From Polytrichum commune (taxonomy: Eukaryota; Streptophyta; Polytrichopsida; Polytrichales; Polytrichaceae), in contig OX485805.1 of the NCBI GenBank assembly GCA_950295325.1, forward strand, positions 34,519,501 through 34,583,500: 64,000 bases of DNA, given 5' to 3'. This document shows, one piece after another, positions 34,490-46,922 of the stretch. Numbering within the stretch: the stretch's first letter is position 1; the number at the start of each line of letters is the position of its first letter. A program made the position numbers and the translations under genes. The notes beneath the pieces were generated by a model. That model saw only the letters and a list, made by a program, of their open reading frames with translations, was not told the DNA's origin and made no database searches.

Positions 34490-35213
34490 AGTTACCATTT
34501 GACTAGGAGCATCAAGGAAAACTCATGGCAATGCATGTAGCAATTTGGTTAAAGTGTATTCTATTCCAGCCAAGTTGATTATAAATACACATCAAACTAG
34601 TCTACATGTTGTTCCAAGCAATGATGACAAAATATGGAAAACTAAAGATGCAAAACATATACATGTTTTTGCAATGGATGATAAGAGACAAGTCACAGTG
34701 GTTGTATCAATAGCCGGTAGCGGCAAATCATTGCCTCTTCAAGTGCTTACCACTAGAATACGAGTGTGGTCACTTCCACCGAAAAGTGTTGGATGAGAGA
34801 ATTGTATATAAGGATGTTTTCACTTCACAAATTCATGCAACCATCGGTCCATACAAGAAACTTCTAAGCAATTCATAGAGAAGATGTTGTTGTCATATTA
34901 TGAATCATAGTGCAAATCTATAGATCTACGTTAGGTCAAAAGTTAATATGATTAGTAGATTGTCGGAGTGCCCATTTAAGTGCACAGTTTTGTGAGATAG
35001 TGAAGGGTTATTTGTGGATTTATCTCCTTTACATCCTTGCAAATTGCACATCTAAATTGCAACTTGCTGATATGGTTATAAAGGCCATTAAAACATAATT
35101 TCAGAAGATAATTCAATGAGTGGACTACTAGTATGATTAGATTACAACTTCACAATGGATAAGTTATAAAGGTTGACCTTCGACTTGTAAATTAAAGAAT
35201 TAAAATTAGAATT

Positions 35214-35216
<3 letters not shown>

Positions 35217-35249
<33 letters not shown>
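35217..35249. repeat. (CA)n microsatellite
   Basis: About 16 CA units immediately precede the minisatellite. Shorter CA runs punctuate every unit of it. Confidence 0.95.
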
Positions 35250-35250
<1 letters not shown>

Positions 35251-35251
<1 letters not shown>

Positions 35252-35541
35252 CTTCTTGTTTGGTTTTTAAGTGCTTGGATGCATACCAACAAATTGTTGG
35301 ACATTGTGAAGCACACACACACACACATCTTCTTGGTTGGTTTTTAAGTGCTTGGATGCATATCAACAAATTGTTGGACATTGTGAAGCGCACACACACA
35401 TCTTCTTGGTTGGTTTTTAAGTGCTTGGATGCATACCAACAAATTGTTTTGTTGGACATTGTGAAGCGCACACATACATCTTCTTGGTTGGTTTTTAAGT
35501 GCTTGGATGCATACCAACAAATTGTTGGACATTGTGAAGCG
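35251..35541. repeat. Minisatellite of about 75-bp units, four copies
   Basis: Units start at 35251, 35328, 35401 and 35479 with TCTTCTTGGTTGGTTTTTAA. They continue GTGCTTGGATGCATACCAAC then AAATTGTTGGACATTGTGAA, and end in a CA run of variable length. The third unit has a 7-bp internal duplication (TTGTTT region). Units are over 90% identical by eye, so expansion is recent compared with the transposase around it. The frames open across it on both strands are artefacts of the repeat. Confidence 0.95.
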
Positions 35542-36189
35542 TAGATGGGCTAAGACAAGTTTGCAAAAAATATTCAACCACAACTTTCAACTATTAGCCA
35601 TGGAACCAGGAATTGCACAAACCTTGTTCAAGGTGGAGAGTATGAGACCAAGGACTTGCATGACACTAACCTCATTGTGAGCATTAAGATTGTGATATTG
35701 CAGAGTATCACCGAATCAACGAAGAAAGAGCCCCATTGTCTTGAAGTTGTTGAAGATGAAACAATTAGCACATGCAAAAGAATCCCTAAAGAAGTAGAGC
35801 ATATGAGTGTCTTTGTGCTTCAAAGAAAAATATATATTCTTTTGATCCAAAAATGACATAGAATAAGTAGGTTAAAAATGTAAGGAAAGGACTGTTGTTT
35901 TTTTATCAAATTTGAGATTAGAGTGGTACTGGGGTGATCACGTAACTCAAAGCCTAACAATGGAGAGGTTTTTCTAAAAACTTGACAGATTAGGTGTAAC
36001 ACTATAGGGTGAGCATTATTTTACAAGCAATTTTTTTTTTGGTCAACATCGCTTATTTTGTAATCAATGCATGAAGTTTTGGAGGCATACGCTATTGTGT
36101 TTCATCCTCCTCCACTGGTGTACCTCTACTTTCTACAAACAATTCTTACTTGCAAGATACACCATTAGTTTCACAAATAGCAAGTCAAA

Positions 36190-36395
36190 GTTGAAACGAT
36201 GTGGATGTATTGGTTTCCAATTCACGTTTCAAACAACCACTCGTTGACCTTGGAGATCAGTTCGCAATTCACAAAGAAAAACCTACTGCCCTACTACAAA
36301 TCAAAGTACGAAAAGTTCAATCTTCCTTCAAGTCAGAGAATGATATGGTTGATTGATTGTTGGTACGTTCACACAATTGCATATATTTCATGAGC
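36190..36395 (+). pseudogene. Fragment of pogo-type transposase
   Basis: The frame from 36199 reads VSNNHSLTLEISSQFTKKNL then LPYYKSKYEKFNLPSSQRMI and WLIDCWYVHT. It matches the segment around the second catalytic Asp of the 34490 relic (LIWLVDCRSAH). It lies 0.6 kb after that relic and in the same orientation, so it is a second copy or a duplicated piece. Confidence 0.7.
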
Positions 36396-36521
36396 TAAAT
36401 TAAGAATTCTTACCTTCAAATCTACTTATTATACATCTTTGACAATTGCACTAGCATGCTACAACCAATAGATATGATCCAACGAACGACAAGAACCGAA
36501 CGCTAATTAGGGTTTAGGGTT

Positions 36522-36890
36522 GAGTTTGAGACATATTCAACTAAATCTATGGAATATATTTCAAATCAGATTAGCCGAAAAATTGAAAGATCGCCTCATG
36601 TTTCTTATTTGACCGCTAGTTACAGATGAACCGGTTGAGTTTAAGAAAAACCCACCTAAATCTACGGAATATATCTCAAATCAGATTAGCCCAAAAACTG
36701 AAAGGTCTCTAACATGTACTTATATGGCCGCTAATTACAGTTAAACCGGTTTGAGTTTGACGAATATCTCGCCTAAATCTGTGGAATATATCTCAAATCA
36801 GGTTAGCCGAAAAACTGAAAGATCGCTAGTACATATCGGGCCTCTAGTTACAAATGAACCGGTTGAGTTTGAAAACATATCTACTAATAC
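36522..36890. repeat. Tandem array of about 115-bp units
   Basis: Units begin at 36522, 36637 and 36753, and a partial fourth begins at 36865, each with GAGTTTGA/GAGTTTAA. They share CCTAAATCTATGGAATATAT, TCAAATCAGATTAGCC and TGAACCGGTT. It is preceded by two adjacent TTTAGGG-like motifs (36508-36519). Confidence 0.9.
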
Positions 36891-39571
36891 ATGTAACACT
36901 AGCATTCAAAGATGACTAACCACTCATATCTATAGTCACAAAATCATTAAACACGAGGATTCAAACACCCTAAACACTAATGTAGTCAATCAAAGACCGT
37001 TCAAATATATGAATGTAGTCATTTTCTTAAGGTTTTTTTTGTTGTGTGGAGTTACATTAGCAAAATGGACATGATTCAAATCTATTCTAGAAGCATGAAT
37101 CATTAAGGAAGAAGAAGACAACAACATCAAATATCAAAACAAAGCAAATCCATGTGAATCTAGCATCATGCTCCAGACACTCGAGACTATGAAGATGAAG
37201 CAACTAGAACAAAAACCCATGTCTTTAGCACGAAAACTCGAGTCTCGATTTGAGTATAATTTGTGCCACACGAACTGTCAATGCATCGACATGGATAGGA
37301 AAGGATTATTGCAAGGTCATGGTGTGGATTTTATGGTGTTGTAGGTCAATGTTCGATGCTTGATACATAATGGTGGCAAGGCTTGCATGGGGTCCATGCT
37401 TAGTTCACAAGTATGTTAACAGAGTTTGGATCAACATGAGTTTAGGACACTATTTGTAATTATTTACTTTTTGTTTGCATTGTCTATATGTGATCAAAAC
37501 AAGTGCATGTGCTTAGTTGCATATTGACGTGCCACAAGATGTGCCCACAACGTGGTGTTCTCTCTCATTTTTTATCTTTTTATGGACACAAGTGAGTTGT
37601 GTAATTCTCTTATTATCCTTGATTTTGGTTTTGCATAATGGTTTCAAGACTTGTAACCTAATTTGAGTAAATATTTTGCCCCTCTTTAAAGGAGGGTAAT
37701 GTTTTGTCATTTGGAGATGATTTGAGTAGAGGTTCGAACAAAAACCAACCACAATTTGATTTCTAAATTATTGCCCCTCAAAACCACTATTGACATTCCT
37801 GTTATAATCTCCTACATAGAGCTTCAATGTTAAATTTATGTTTAGGAATTATAACTTCTTCACTGAAGTTGGTTTTGATAGCCTACGTATTCAAATGACA
37901 ATGAAGATGTATCGCCATCTAGTAGTTTCATATATAATTAACGTGGTCTTTAGAAAATTACCGTGGCCCACTTTAGTAGGAATATTTGGTGTAGTTGGCA
38001 TTGTTTTAGGATTGTCGTCTAGTATTCTAAGATCATCGCCAAGTTCCAACAACCACTTGGGAACTTTGATCTAGCAACCTCATAACGTAATTTATAAGGT
38101 GTGCCTTTATAAGTGTCATTTGATTATTTTCTAGATCGGACACTACATGTGAATGGTGCGTGGATAGGTGTGGAACTAAACAAACACATCATAAAGACAC
38201 ATTTAAAAAGAGACCGTACTACATTTTCAATTTTATCAACATTTTATACTTAATATTCTTGGTCGAAAAACATTTTCACATTATAAACATATTTATAGCG
38301 ACATGTGACTCCAAATGGTAACCCACACCAATAGGATAGTTCATTATAGTTGACACTAGTGATTGCAAGACAAGTAATGTGGGCTGATGAAAATAGTGTG
38401 GAGGACGGACCACACTAGATCAAAGATTTAATGTAACCTTCTAGGCAAGTTGACGCACAACATTACAAAACCTATGCGATGGGCTCCTTTTCTAGAAGGG
38501 AAAGCCTCGTAGTTGGCTGCAAATACATGAAGCAAGATTCCTTACACCCTAGTCTCCACAGTTTTCGCGACCTACCTAACTAATTTCAAACCCAAGGTGG
38601 TAGATTGACTGGTGAAAGTTTTGAAACTGAACATGATTTCCATTTGGGTGATAAACACCCAACAATTTGTTCAGCATTGCAGAGTGAACATTATTCAAGT
38701 CAAGTCCTGGTCGATTTGCAAGGATGACCTAACGGAAACGAGGAATCATTTTTGCAACACCATGGCGTTGAGTCATAGTATGGTAGTGGTTTCACCACAT
38801 CCTCGTACATAAAATAAGCTATAGATGCCCTTTAAAATATTTGTCAACTACGACATACAAAGGCAATCATAAGGGAAATGGATCGGCAATTAAGAAAGAC
38901 TATTCCCGTGAAGACTAACCACCAAATGATTGAGCGTCGCCCGCACACACACACGATGGGTTTCATCAACTCCCGAATTGGGTTGGGTGAAGTGGAGTAT
39001 TAGGATGTGGAGAGCGCCCCACTAGCACGCACCCACCCACACTATGATTGACTAGCGGAGCCCCTAAGCGAAGGCCCACTAGGCCACCATGATGCAATTT
39101 GGGTGTCAGCCGAACTTACTCCACCACCATCCCACCAAGATCTTGTTCAAGTGGGAAGCCATGCTCCCGTGTGTCAGCCATTCAATACGGCCTTTGCATT
39201 TTTGGCCGCCCCGAGATTGGCTGACAAACTATATCTCATTATGAGATGTAAGTGAGCGTATGGCGACGAAATGTGACTTGGAGAGATCGGTGGAATGGCC
39301 ATCTAGCGAGCCTTCGCTGGCGTCCACTAAACTATCTTATTCATTGGGTTGGGGGGAGGGCATTCATTTCCCTTCCATTTGGAACCCATAACTTAGCGGC
39401 ATCCTTTATAACTTAAAGAAGCTCCGCCATCGATGTCAACGAGTGGAGTTGGCGTCAGTGTTTGTTTGGGAGTCGAGTTATTTGGGAAGCCTTGGCATTG
39501 GACTCCCCGTTTGGGTTGATTAAAATATGAGTTCGAGAGCTTATGAATAAAGTTGTCTAAAGCTCCATGCT
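36891..39571. other. Intergenic DNA; locally GC-richer at 38.9-39.4 kb
   Basis: No gene is recognised. 38930-39420 is richer in G+C, with CCCACTAGGCCACCATG and GTGTCAGCC words. It may be a decayed repeat with inverted similarity (CTAGCGGAGCCCCTAAGCGA against a later CTAGCGAGCCTTCGCTGG), but boundaries are unclear. Confidence 0.3.
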
Positions 39572-39835
39572 CGAATAATTATACCAAAGACTGGTGTCGG
39601 GATACTAAGAACCGGTTCTCTAGCTTGTCCTACTAGGATGAGTGGACCGAGTTAGCCTTGCCTAGGCCGATCCAAGAGTTAGGACAACGGGTTCACTGGA
39701 CACCCCTTTAAATAATAATAATAATAATTGAAGTTCTTTTAAAGTGTTTGGGATGGCAAGAGGAGGTCCAGAAAGTTTCGCTCGTCTTTTGAAATAAGCT
39801 CCAACACATGATGACCTAATGAGTTCTTGATACAC
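39572..39835 (-). repeat. Interspersed repeat family R1, copy 1
   Basis: Read in reverse complement it has GGACCTCCTCTTGCCATCCC, also at 47784-47803 and, diverged, at 60940-60967. CCTATTTCAAAAGTTGA-type and ACTCATCCTAGTAGGA blocks appear in the same order. It contains an (AAT)n run at 39712-39728. Confidence 0.65.
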
Positions 39836-40379
39836 AATAGTATGAATTCTTGTTGTAGGTTGTAACCAAGAAGGGTCAACAAAGCTATTTGGATACTATA
39901 GAACATAAATAATTTACTTGATAAAAGCTTATATTCTAAGTGAAGAGTTTAAGCAACATTGTGTCAAAGAGTAACACTAAATACCATAAACATTGTAGTC
40001 ATTTCCAAAGGTAGAGGAATGTTTGAGAGTCGTGAGTATAATGTTGTAGGTGGGTTGGTGGATTTAATGAGACGCCCCCTCCCTCCCACTCCACCCATGT
40101 TTAGGATTATGGTGTCTAAAACATACTTGGCTTTTACACTTGTGTCATTTGAAAGGACCATTTGGGCAATCACTTTTACCACCTAGTGATGTGGCTCAAG
40201 GCCACACTATTTGACTGAGCTCAAGACCACCTCGTGTCTTCCAATATAGGTGACACACAGTGGTGACCATTTTACCCTAGAGTCGTTTGAGCCATTCTGG
40301 CCTCACCCATGGCCCACTTCGTGAGGTTTATTTATTTCAAAGAGTAACTTTGTGTAGTAAATCTATGTATTGACTATTT

Positions 40380-42060
40380 GCTACGTTTCAACTCATTAAC
40401 AAATTCAAAGTGGGGATCATCAATATCACATGGATTGTCATCAAACACTTTGACATGCTTGAAGCCCAATGGATGATCATAGGGGATTACAACTCAATTG
40501 AGTCACTAAAAGACAAGAGAAAGACTACACTAGAGTTGACCGCATGGGGAGGACTATGAGATAGATTTCAGCATGGAATAGTTTACTGCTTCATTTCAAT
40601 GCAAGGGTTGTAGGGGAATTGAGGAAAATGAATGACCAAAAGTACACATGGGATAGATAGAAGAACATCACCTACTATGATCAAGTCCCAAATCGACAAA
40701 GTCTATGTTGGGGAAGCCACATCAAGAATAGGAGGACTCACGGGAATTTGGACCCCCTCCAATTCACATCAAACCACTCACCTCTATTCATTAGGATGAG
40801 AGAGACATTGATAACATCATCCTGGAAATAGCCTTTGACATTATTCTAATTTATAACAAGGAAGGGAAAAATGGATGATAAGCGCTTAACAAAAAACAAT
40901 GAAAGAACACAAGGTGAATATATGTGTGGAAAAAATTAGCATAGCCTTGAAGCACTCAAGGAAACAAACCTCACAATATTTAAAACAGAAGGACGCATTC
41001 TGTGAACAATACAAAAGCCAATTTGAGTAAGTCGTGAACGCAAAACATAGTATTATGGACAAATGGGGATCATATTAAGCAAGATGTAAATTAAATAATG
41101 CACACACAAGACTGCATGAAGTTAGAAGGGATAAATTTGCAATAATTGAGAGCTCAATTGCGGCCAAATTGACGAAGGTAGGAAGTTGATGCTCAAGGGA
41201 ATTCTTTGAACATCATGCACCACCACGCAAGGTTGTTGACCTTGTTGAACTCGTGGTGATGTGTCAAAGGCCAACAAAACATTGCCAAATTGGCTCAAAG
41301 CTTCTACAATAATCTACGCACATAAGATGAAAGGATGGAGAGCGAATTGAGAACAAGAGAAGTATGCATGGCAAGTATGAAAGACAAGAAATAGAAGAGC
41401 AATATCATATCTTAATTGCCGAAGTCGCGAGCATTGAGATGTCACTAAGGTAATGGCAAATAGATAGAAATAAATGATCAAAGATTGAATTTTGTCATCC
41501 CAAATTGGATTCGTAGAGGGCAAGTGCGTTCTTGAGAATGTATTCCATGTTTTTGAAGCAATGGAATACATGCAAGTTATCAACCATGACATGCTCACGA
41601 TTTTCCTAGACTTTGAAAAAACCTACAACAAAGTTAGTTGGGACATTCATGGCACTGACCATGGAGACAATGGGATTCAACTAGGTTTGGATCATAGTCG
41701 TGATGTCTTTTTACAAAGAAGCAAGTGCCATGGAAATGATTAGCGGACAAACTTGGCTCATTTTTGAGTTACAATGCTCGGTTATTCAAGGATCCTCGCT
41801 AGCACCATACCTTTTCCTATGGGTCATTGACGTGCTAGGATTTATGCTACATGATGAGGCTCCTAGTGTGGAAGGGCTACATCTACTAGATGGAGTAGTC
41901 ACTATGAAGCAAATGTTTGTAGATGACACATGTTTTCTAATGACAAAAAATAAAGAATACATGAGGTACCTAGGGCTCCCACTATGATATATGATGGCAG
42001 AAGAAAAGAGGGACAATGAAATGATCGTGCATGTTAGATCACACCTCATAAGCTAGGCTC
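40380..42060 (+). pseudogene. Dead LINE, second family (endonuclease and reverse transcriptase)
   Basis: The 5' part matches an APE-type endonuclease. WMIIGDYNSIESLKDK lies near 40471-40520, KMNDQKYTWDR near 40628-40660, and FTSNHSPLFIRMRE near 40762-40803 (the usual SDHSP motif with Asp changed to Asn). The reverse transcriptase begins SQIGFVEGKCVLENVFHVFE (41495 on). It then has MLTIFLDFEKTYNKVSWD, with the first catalytic Asp in LDFEK. VIQGSSLAPYLFLWVID lies near 41779-41830. MKQMFVDDTCFLM near 41909 retains the V-D-D catalytic pair. YLGLPL follows near 41968. Frameshifts separate the pieces and the 3' end is truncated. It is distinct from the 880-2362 family. Confidence 0.85.
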
Positions 42061-43550
42061 ACCAAAAACTCTTATTGGGGGAAAATTGTTGGTGGCAAAC
42101 CAAAAACTCTTAGTGTCGATTTGGTACTCAGTAACTTGTGCCAACATCACAACACAAGCCTTCTAACACAAAAAGACATTGGTACATAATTGGCACATAA
42201 ATACCATAGAAATGATGTAGGAATAGAGATATTTGTTTGCATGTCTACCGAAATGCCTCCTTAGATTCTTTAAACTTGATTGTCTTGGCATAGTTTCCTC
42301 TTTCACACATGCAAACCTTGGCACATGCAAGATTTGCACTTACTTGGCTCTTATGTATACCCTTTAGTGATTCAAATATATGCTAACTTGTCTCCTAGAT
42401 ACAATCCAACTTTGGCAAGTTTGGAAACAAACCTCAAATACCTAACGCTTATGCATATACACATGAAGCCGCTTTCTTGGTGCTTAAACGCGTTCTAAAC
42501 CCATGCATTTTTCATTCAAAGCCTTGCACTCTTAGTGCATGTTGCAATCAAAGTTTGACATGTTTTCAATTAAGCCTTGGTGCTTCCACATGCACATGTA
42601 GGCGATTTTCTTAGAGATTAACCCCACTCATTAACTCCTCCAAGCCTTGCACCTTGGCATTTGAGTGTGATTCCAAGTCCATGGCTCCTACGCAAAGCAA
42701 GTCATGCAAGGACAAACATGGGATCTTGGTTGTCCACCATGGATAGTGGGGATCTTCGGGCACTTTCATAGCCTTTTGTGGCCATACAACCATGGGACAT
42801 GGGATGAGGCATGGGGGTTGGTAGGCCATGGAGAATGAGGGAGGCCGGGGACATGAGCTCCACTCAAACACTAAGTCCATAATTTTAACATGGTTAGGCT
42901 TGCAAACTTGGCGTCATTTTATATGTAAATAAATATTCTTATATCTTTGATGATATTTACTACCCTATGTATACACATATGGACAATTGAATATACACTT
43001 TGCACAACACAAAGCATATTATTTTAGTTATATACAATAAAATTAAGGAGATAATTCAAGGTTATCTTATGTGTTGAACCAATGTCAATTAAATTTGATA
43101 TAAGTAAAAGCTCTAAAATTACTCATTTAAAAAATCAAAATGATCTTTAAATTTGTATGTACATAAATCATGATTTTGTGAACCTATTAAATTTGAGCAC
43201 GATTTCCATACTCGTGAAGGGGTATTTAAAAATATAAAAACTTCAAAACCAATTTCAAATTATTCAAAAAATTGATAACCTTGAGTGACTTACAAGTGTC
43301 AAATCTCAAGAATTGTAGGGGAGAGCTCTTCTAAAGGAGCTTAGCATCCAGAGGGCAACCCATCTCAAGGTTCCTAACAATTGGTAAGCACCTCCTCTCA
43401 GGTATGTTAAATTTCATGTTTGATGTTATAATGAGATATATTATTGTAAGTGTATGTAGTTGTATGTATTTTGCATTAAACTAAATCAAAATGATGTATT
43501 TCTACTTATCACAACACCTTAATTTAATATTTCTACAAATGAAGAGTGGA
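42061..43550. other. Intergenic DNA without recognised genes
   Basis: No coding similarity was found. 42280-42880 has repeated CTTGGCA/TTGCAC/ATGCA words, but no clear unit. Confidence 0.3.
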
Positions 43551-45230
43551 ATGATATTGGATGGTCATGAAGTAAATGACTTTAAGAAATCAACACGTTC
43601 AAATGCAATAATGATAGACAAATCTTTGTGGTTAAGAAAAGATGTATAGAAGAGAATGACTGAAAAGGCAAATACATAATCATACCATGAAAACCTATGT
43701 AGTGTATTTATTGATGAATATAAGAGCCACAATAATTTTATTAGATACATTGAAGGAGGTGACTTTATGATACTATCAATGGAGGCAGATCTGGCCAACA
43801 TGGGGGAGATTTTCTTTTCCGTGATTTTCAAGACATAACATATCTAGTGAAAAGGCAATGGCATTTCATAAAATACACATTACTTCGTCGAAAGGTAAAT
43901 AGACGACTATATTTTCAATTAAGGCAATAATCAAACATTCTTCAGACAAGTGAATGATTTGGTGGAGCAACTTTGGTTGAGCATTTGAAGAATAAATAAG
44001 CTTTGAGTACATCATGAAAATATTTGAAGTTTTGTGGACATTACTTATATGAATTGCTTGCACAAGACTAAACACATTGTAGAGACGAATAAAAATGCTT
44101 TGGGATCCATGCTAACCAGTGATTAACAAATATACATGAGATTTTCAAATGTGAAGCAAAACTAAACCTCGTGTATCTTTTTACTTTTGTATTTTCCTTA
44201 TATCTTATACCTAAACATCTATAAGCATTATTTTGTTGGTCCAAAATAAAGACCTAAATTCATTGAATTCTTTGTTGAAATGGATTTGTTCTTTGAAAGT
44301 TAGTTTGAGGCTTTGTGTTTTAACTAGGTTTGATGCAACAATTCTATGGCAACATGTGGTTGTGGCTGCCCAATGAAGCGATCACAATGCAAACATATTA
44401 TTGCATGAAAGAAATCATTGAATGTGAAGTTGAAAGGTTGAAAGGACTCCTAGCCCCTTTTGAGATGGAAGAAAGAATCGATGATTTGCAGTCACCATAA
44501 CCAAAATTGATTGATGCACCATAAAGTAGTTCCAAACAACCTACTAGAATTCAACATAATATGGTGATGTCTATACTCAACAAAAATGAAAGTTTTCATT
44601 CTTATTTAGCTTTTGATAAGTTGGTGGGATAAGGCTCTCAACGCCACAATGAGATTGATAAATTGCATTCACAAGTAATCCATTTTTTAGAGTGAACATT
44701 TATCTATGTTCCCCTCCAAATCTAATTATGATGCACAACATCCCCCTCAAATAATTGAATGTTTTAAAAAATCATGGTCATGATTCCATTGACCTAAACC
44801 TCGTTCTCAACTTGTGAAAAACGACTCCAAGATTTTGCTTAAACCTCAAGCCCCAAAATAAAGTGAAAGGCGTCAAACAATGTCCATAAAACGTAGACGT
44901 GTGAAACTTCCCCATATTATTCCAAAAAGTCATGTTTGAATTGCATACTTCTTAACATGTTTGTTAGCGATCAAATTTCTATCGAATATTGTGCTAACAT
45001 TGTAAATAGAATTGACCCTAGTGAGTGCATATATCAATGATAGATCTCTTGTTTTTTGGAAGGTGGCAATTGTTTATAGGAGAATTTTGAGAAATGGGAA
45101 GGATGCACGCCTTTGTAGTATATTTTTTTAAGGAGTTGGCTCTAATCTTCAATCTTATCATGTGGAGTATTTGGATGAATCGACATCTTGGTAAATTATA
45201 CATCCTAATGAGAATATAGGATTCTTTAAT
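43551..45230 (+). pseudogene. Possible MULE/FAR1-type relic with a SWIM zinc-finger remnant
   Basis: At about 44351-44407 the plus strand reads TCGCGCPMKRSQCKHIIA followed by a stop. C-x-C...C-x-H is the SWIM zinc-finger pattern found near the C terminus of MULE transposases and FAR1-type proteins. In the frame after it, VERLKGLLAPFEMEERIDDL is readable. Frames to either side are too broken to identify a DDE domain, so only the SWIM motif supports the call. Confidence 0.4.
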
Positions 45231-46418
45231 TGTATTTCAATTTCCAATCTCATCATAAAAAATGTCATTTGGGTGTCCGTTGTAAACTACAAGCATTACA
45301 TTTAGCACTCAAACAAAGGTGTGTAATCAAGAAGAGTCACCACCCACATCCCTTACAATCAAAAGTATCGATTCCCAAATGTTCATGAAGCTCTTACACG
45401 AAGGCAACAATTTCAAGGTTGTCTTAAGTTTGTCTCATATATTGTAGGTAAATTGGTCATGGTATTTTTTATTTTCGCCCATTCAACCTGAAGAGGTGGC
45501 CCAAGAAAATTGGGTGGAAGAAGCAACCGACCATACTGGGTAGGTAACTATTGACAAATGATCCATGAATAATAAATATTGATTTGATGCAATCATTTGT
45601 ATAACATGTCAATAGAGGGGCGAAGATCACAAGAAATTTTCCCTTAGCCACCAAAATCAAGCCATGAATGATACAATACACGACTTATTCCTTACAACAT
45701 GGGATGTTCGGGAACATACACACTTGTAATTAAATTGTAACAAGGAATGAAATGGTTCATTACAATACTAAAGGAACCTAGCGGTAGGAACAACTTAGTT
45801 GGTGGGTTCAATTTCAAAAACTTTGCAATAACTTATACTATTGCATGATCTTTGTCCCATTGGGTAGGTTATGTAGTGCATTAGACATGGCCATTAAATA
45901 ATCGACTAATGTGTAAACATCAAGTCAAACTTGTTGTGTGGAACATGTTGAACATGTCCATGTTGGACCCTAAATCTAAGTCTCTTAACCATGATATGTA
46001 GAGACTATAATTTACCAATACACAAGACACTTGTTTGGTTTTCATATTTCTATGTACGTAATGATAAAAGAAGAGAAAAAAAAGACTAATGTGTAATGTG
46101 ACTAATGTCCTTATACTTATCCTCCTTTTGTTCTAAATGAACTAAGTTCCGTTGCCTAAGGAAACCGAAAGCAACAACGGTATTCCGTGAAGCAACCAAT
46201 AAACATTGCCAAGTGGTGATCTCAAGCTTACGGGTGCTACACTCTTCATGAAAACATCTCATCTCTCTTGCCAACCAAGTGCAAACCTAAATAACCCACT
46301 TGAGGCGTTCTCTAAAACAAGGTGCAAAATTCAATTTTTTTGCCGAAGACCAAAGGACGGGGTTTTAAGAAAGATACAATAGGGTTATCCTTTACCAAAA
46401 GTTTGGTTAGGAGAACTA
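45231..46418. other. Intergenic DNA without recognised genes
   Basis: Minus frames at 45469-45681 and 46086-46274 show no recognised domains. Confidence 0.3.
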
Positions 46419-46621
46419 CACTAAATATGATATCTAGTGCCACTTAATGTTCGGAGTTACACGTTCCTCTACCTTTTTACTATCAACAACTAGAGATATT
46501 AATATATTAATGTCAAACAACCAATTCAACTCTTGTTGGTAAAAATATGAGATGTAAACATAAATAATTATAGTGTTGCAGAATTTCAATTAGTAAGTGA
46601 CACTAAATATCCTATTTAGTG
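46419..46621. mobile_element. CACTAAATATG-family MITE, copy 3 (short)
   Basis: The ends are CACTAAATATGATATCTAGTG and GACACTAAATATCCTATTTAGTG, each near-palindromic. The left flank is TA and the right flank is TC, as for copy 2. Its centre is mostly unlike the longer copies, so it is an internally deleted or replaced derivative. Confidence 0.65.
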
Positions 46622-46721
46622 TCATTGTTTTGCATATAAAACTTCCCATGTTTGGTGAGTTTTGATTTTGTAAGTGCATGATTGGAGTCAATGTGGAGGT
46701 TTGAATGCATAACATCATATT

Positions 46722-46922
46722 TCAAATCATGGGGGTTAAACTCATTTTAACACCTCTTGATAAGTCAAAATGAGTTTGGTTTTCAATGAACCAATGTAGA
46801 ATGTTCTTTGTTCTAACCAACATATTGACTAGAAGCATGCACCAAAATTTATTGAACTGAACATGAAAATATTTGCATGCAAAATAACCAACTCTCAACC
46901 AAAACCCCAGTTGAATTAGACT
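46722..46922 (-). pseudogene. LINE reverse transcriptase fragment
   Basis: On the minus strand it reads FWCMLLVNMLVRTKNILHWF, then IENQTHFDLSRGVKMSLTPM. This is the reverse transcriptase segment normally ending in RGVRQGCPLAP, here without the QGC. The hAT MITE next to it (46923-47313) begins immediately upstream in transcription sense, so the relic is cut by it. Confidence 0.5.

Larger units (their letters stand above)
34490..35590 (+). pseudogene. Dead pogo-type transposase, second subfamily
   Basis: The frame from 34545 reads KLIINTHQTSLHVVP, in which the first catalytic Asp of the usual NxDQT motif is replaced by His. It continues to WKTKDAKHIHVFAMDDKRQV then TVVVSIAGSGKSLPLQV. After 34800, in shifted frames, it reads LIWLVDCRSAHLSAQF (about 34944-34992), carrying the second catalytic Asp. 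Then comes YIPANCTSKLQLADMVI near 35030-35080, the conserved block around the third acidic residue. The C-terminal part is interrupted by a (CA)n run and a 75-bp tandem array. It differs in sequence from the 13617 relic, so it is a separate lineage. Confidence 0.8.

Noticed and set aside
33601-35250. CRISPR-like spaced repeats
   Set aside because: The repeats are dinucleotide runs and a contiguous minisatellite with no regular spacers; the DNA is plant nuclear.
35142-35583. Long open frames on both strands across the minisatellite
   Set aside because: They are open only because the same unit repeats; the peptide is a repeat of the unit translation.
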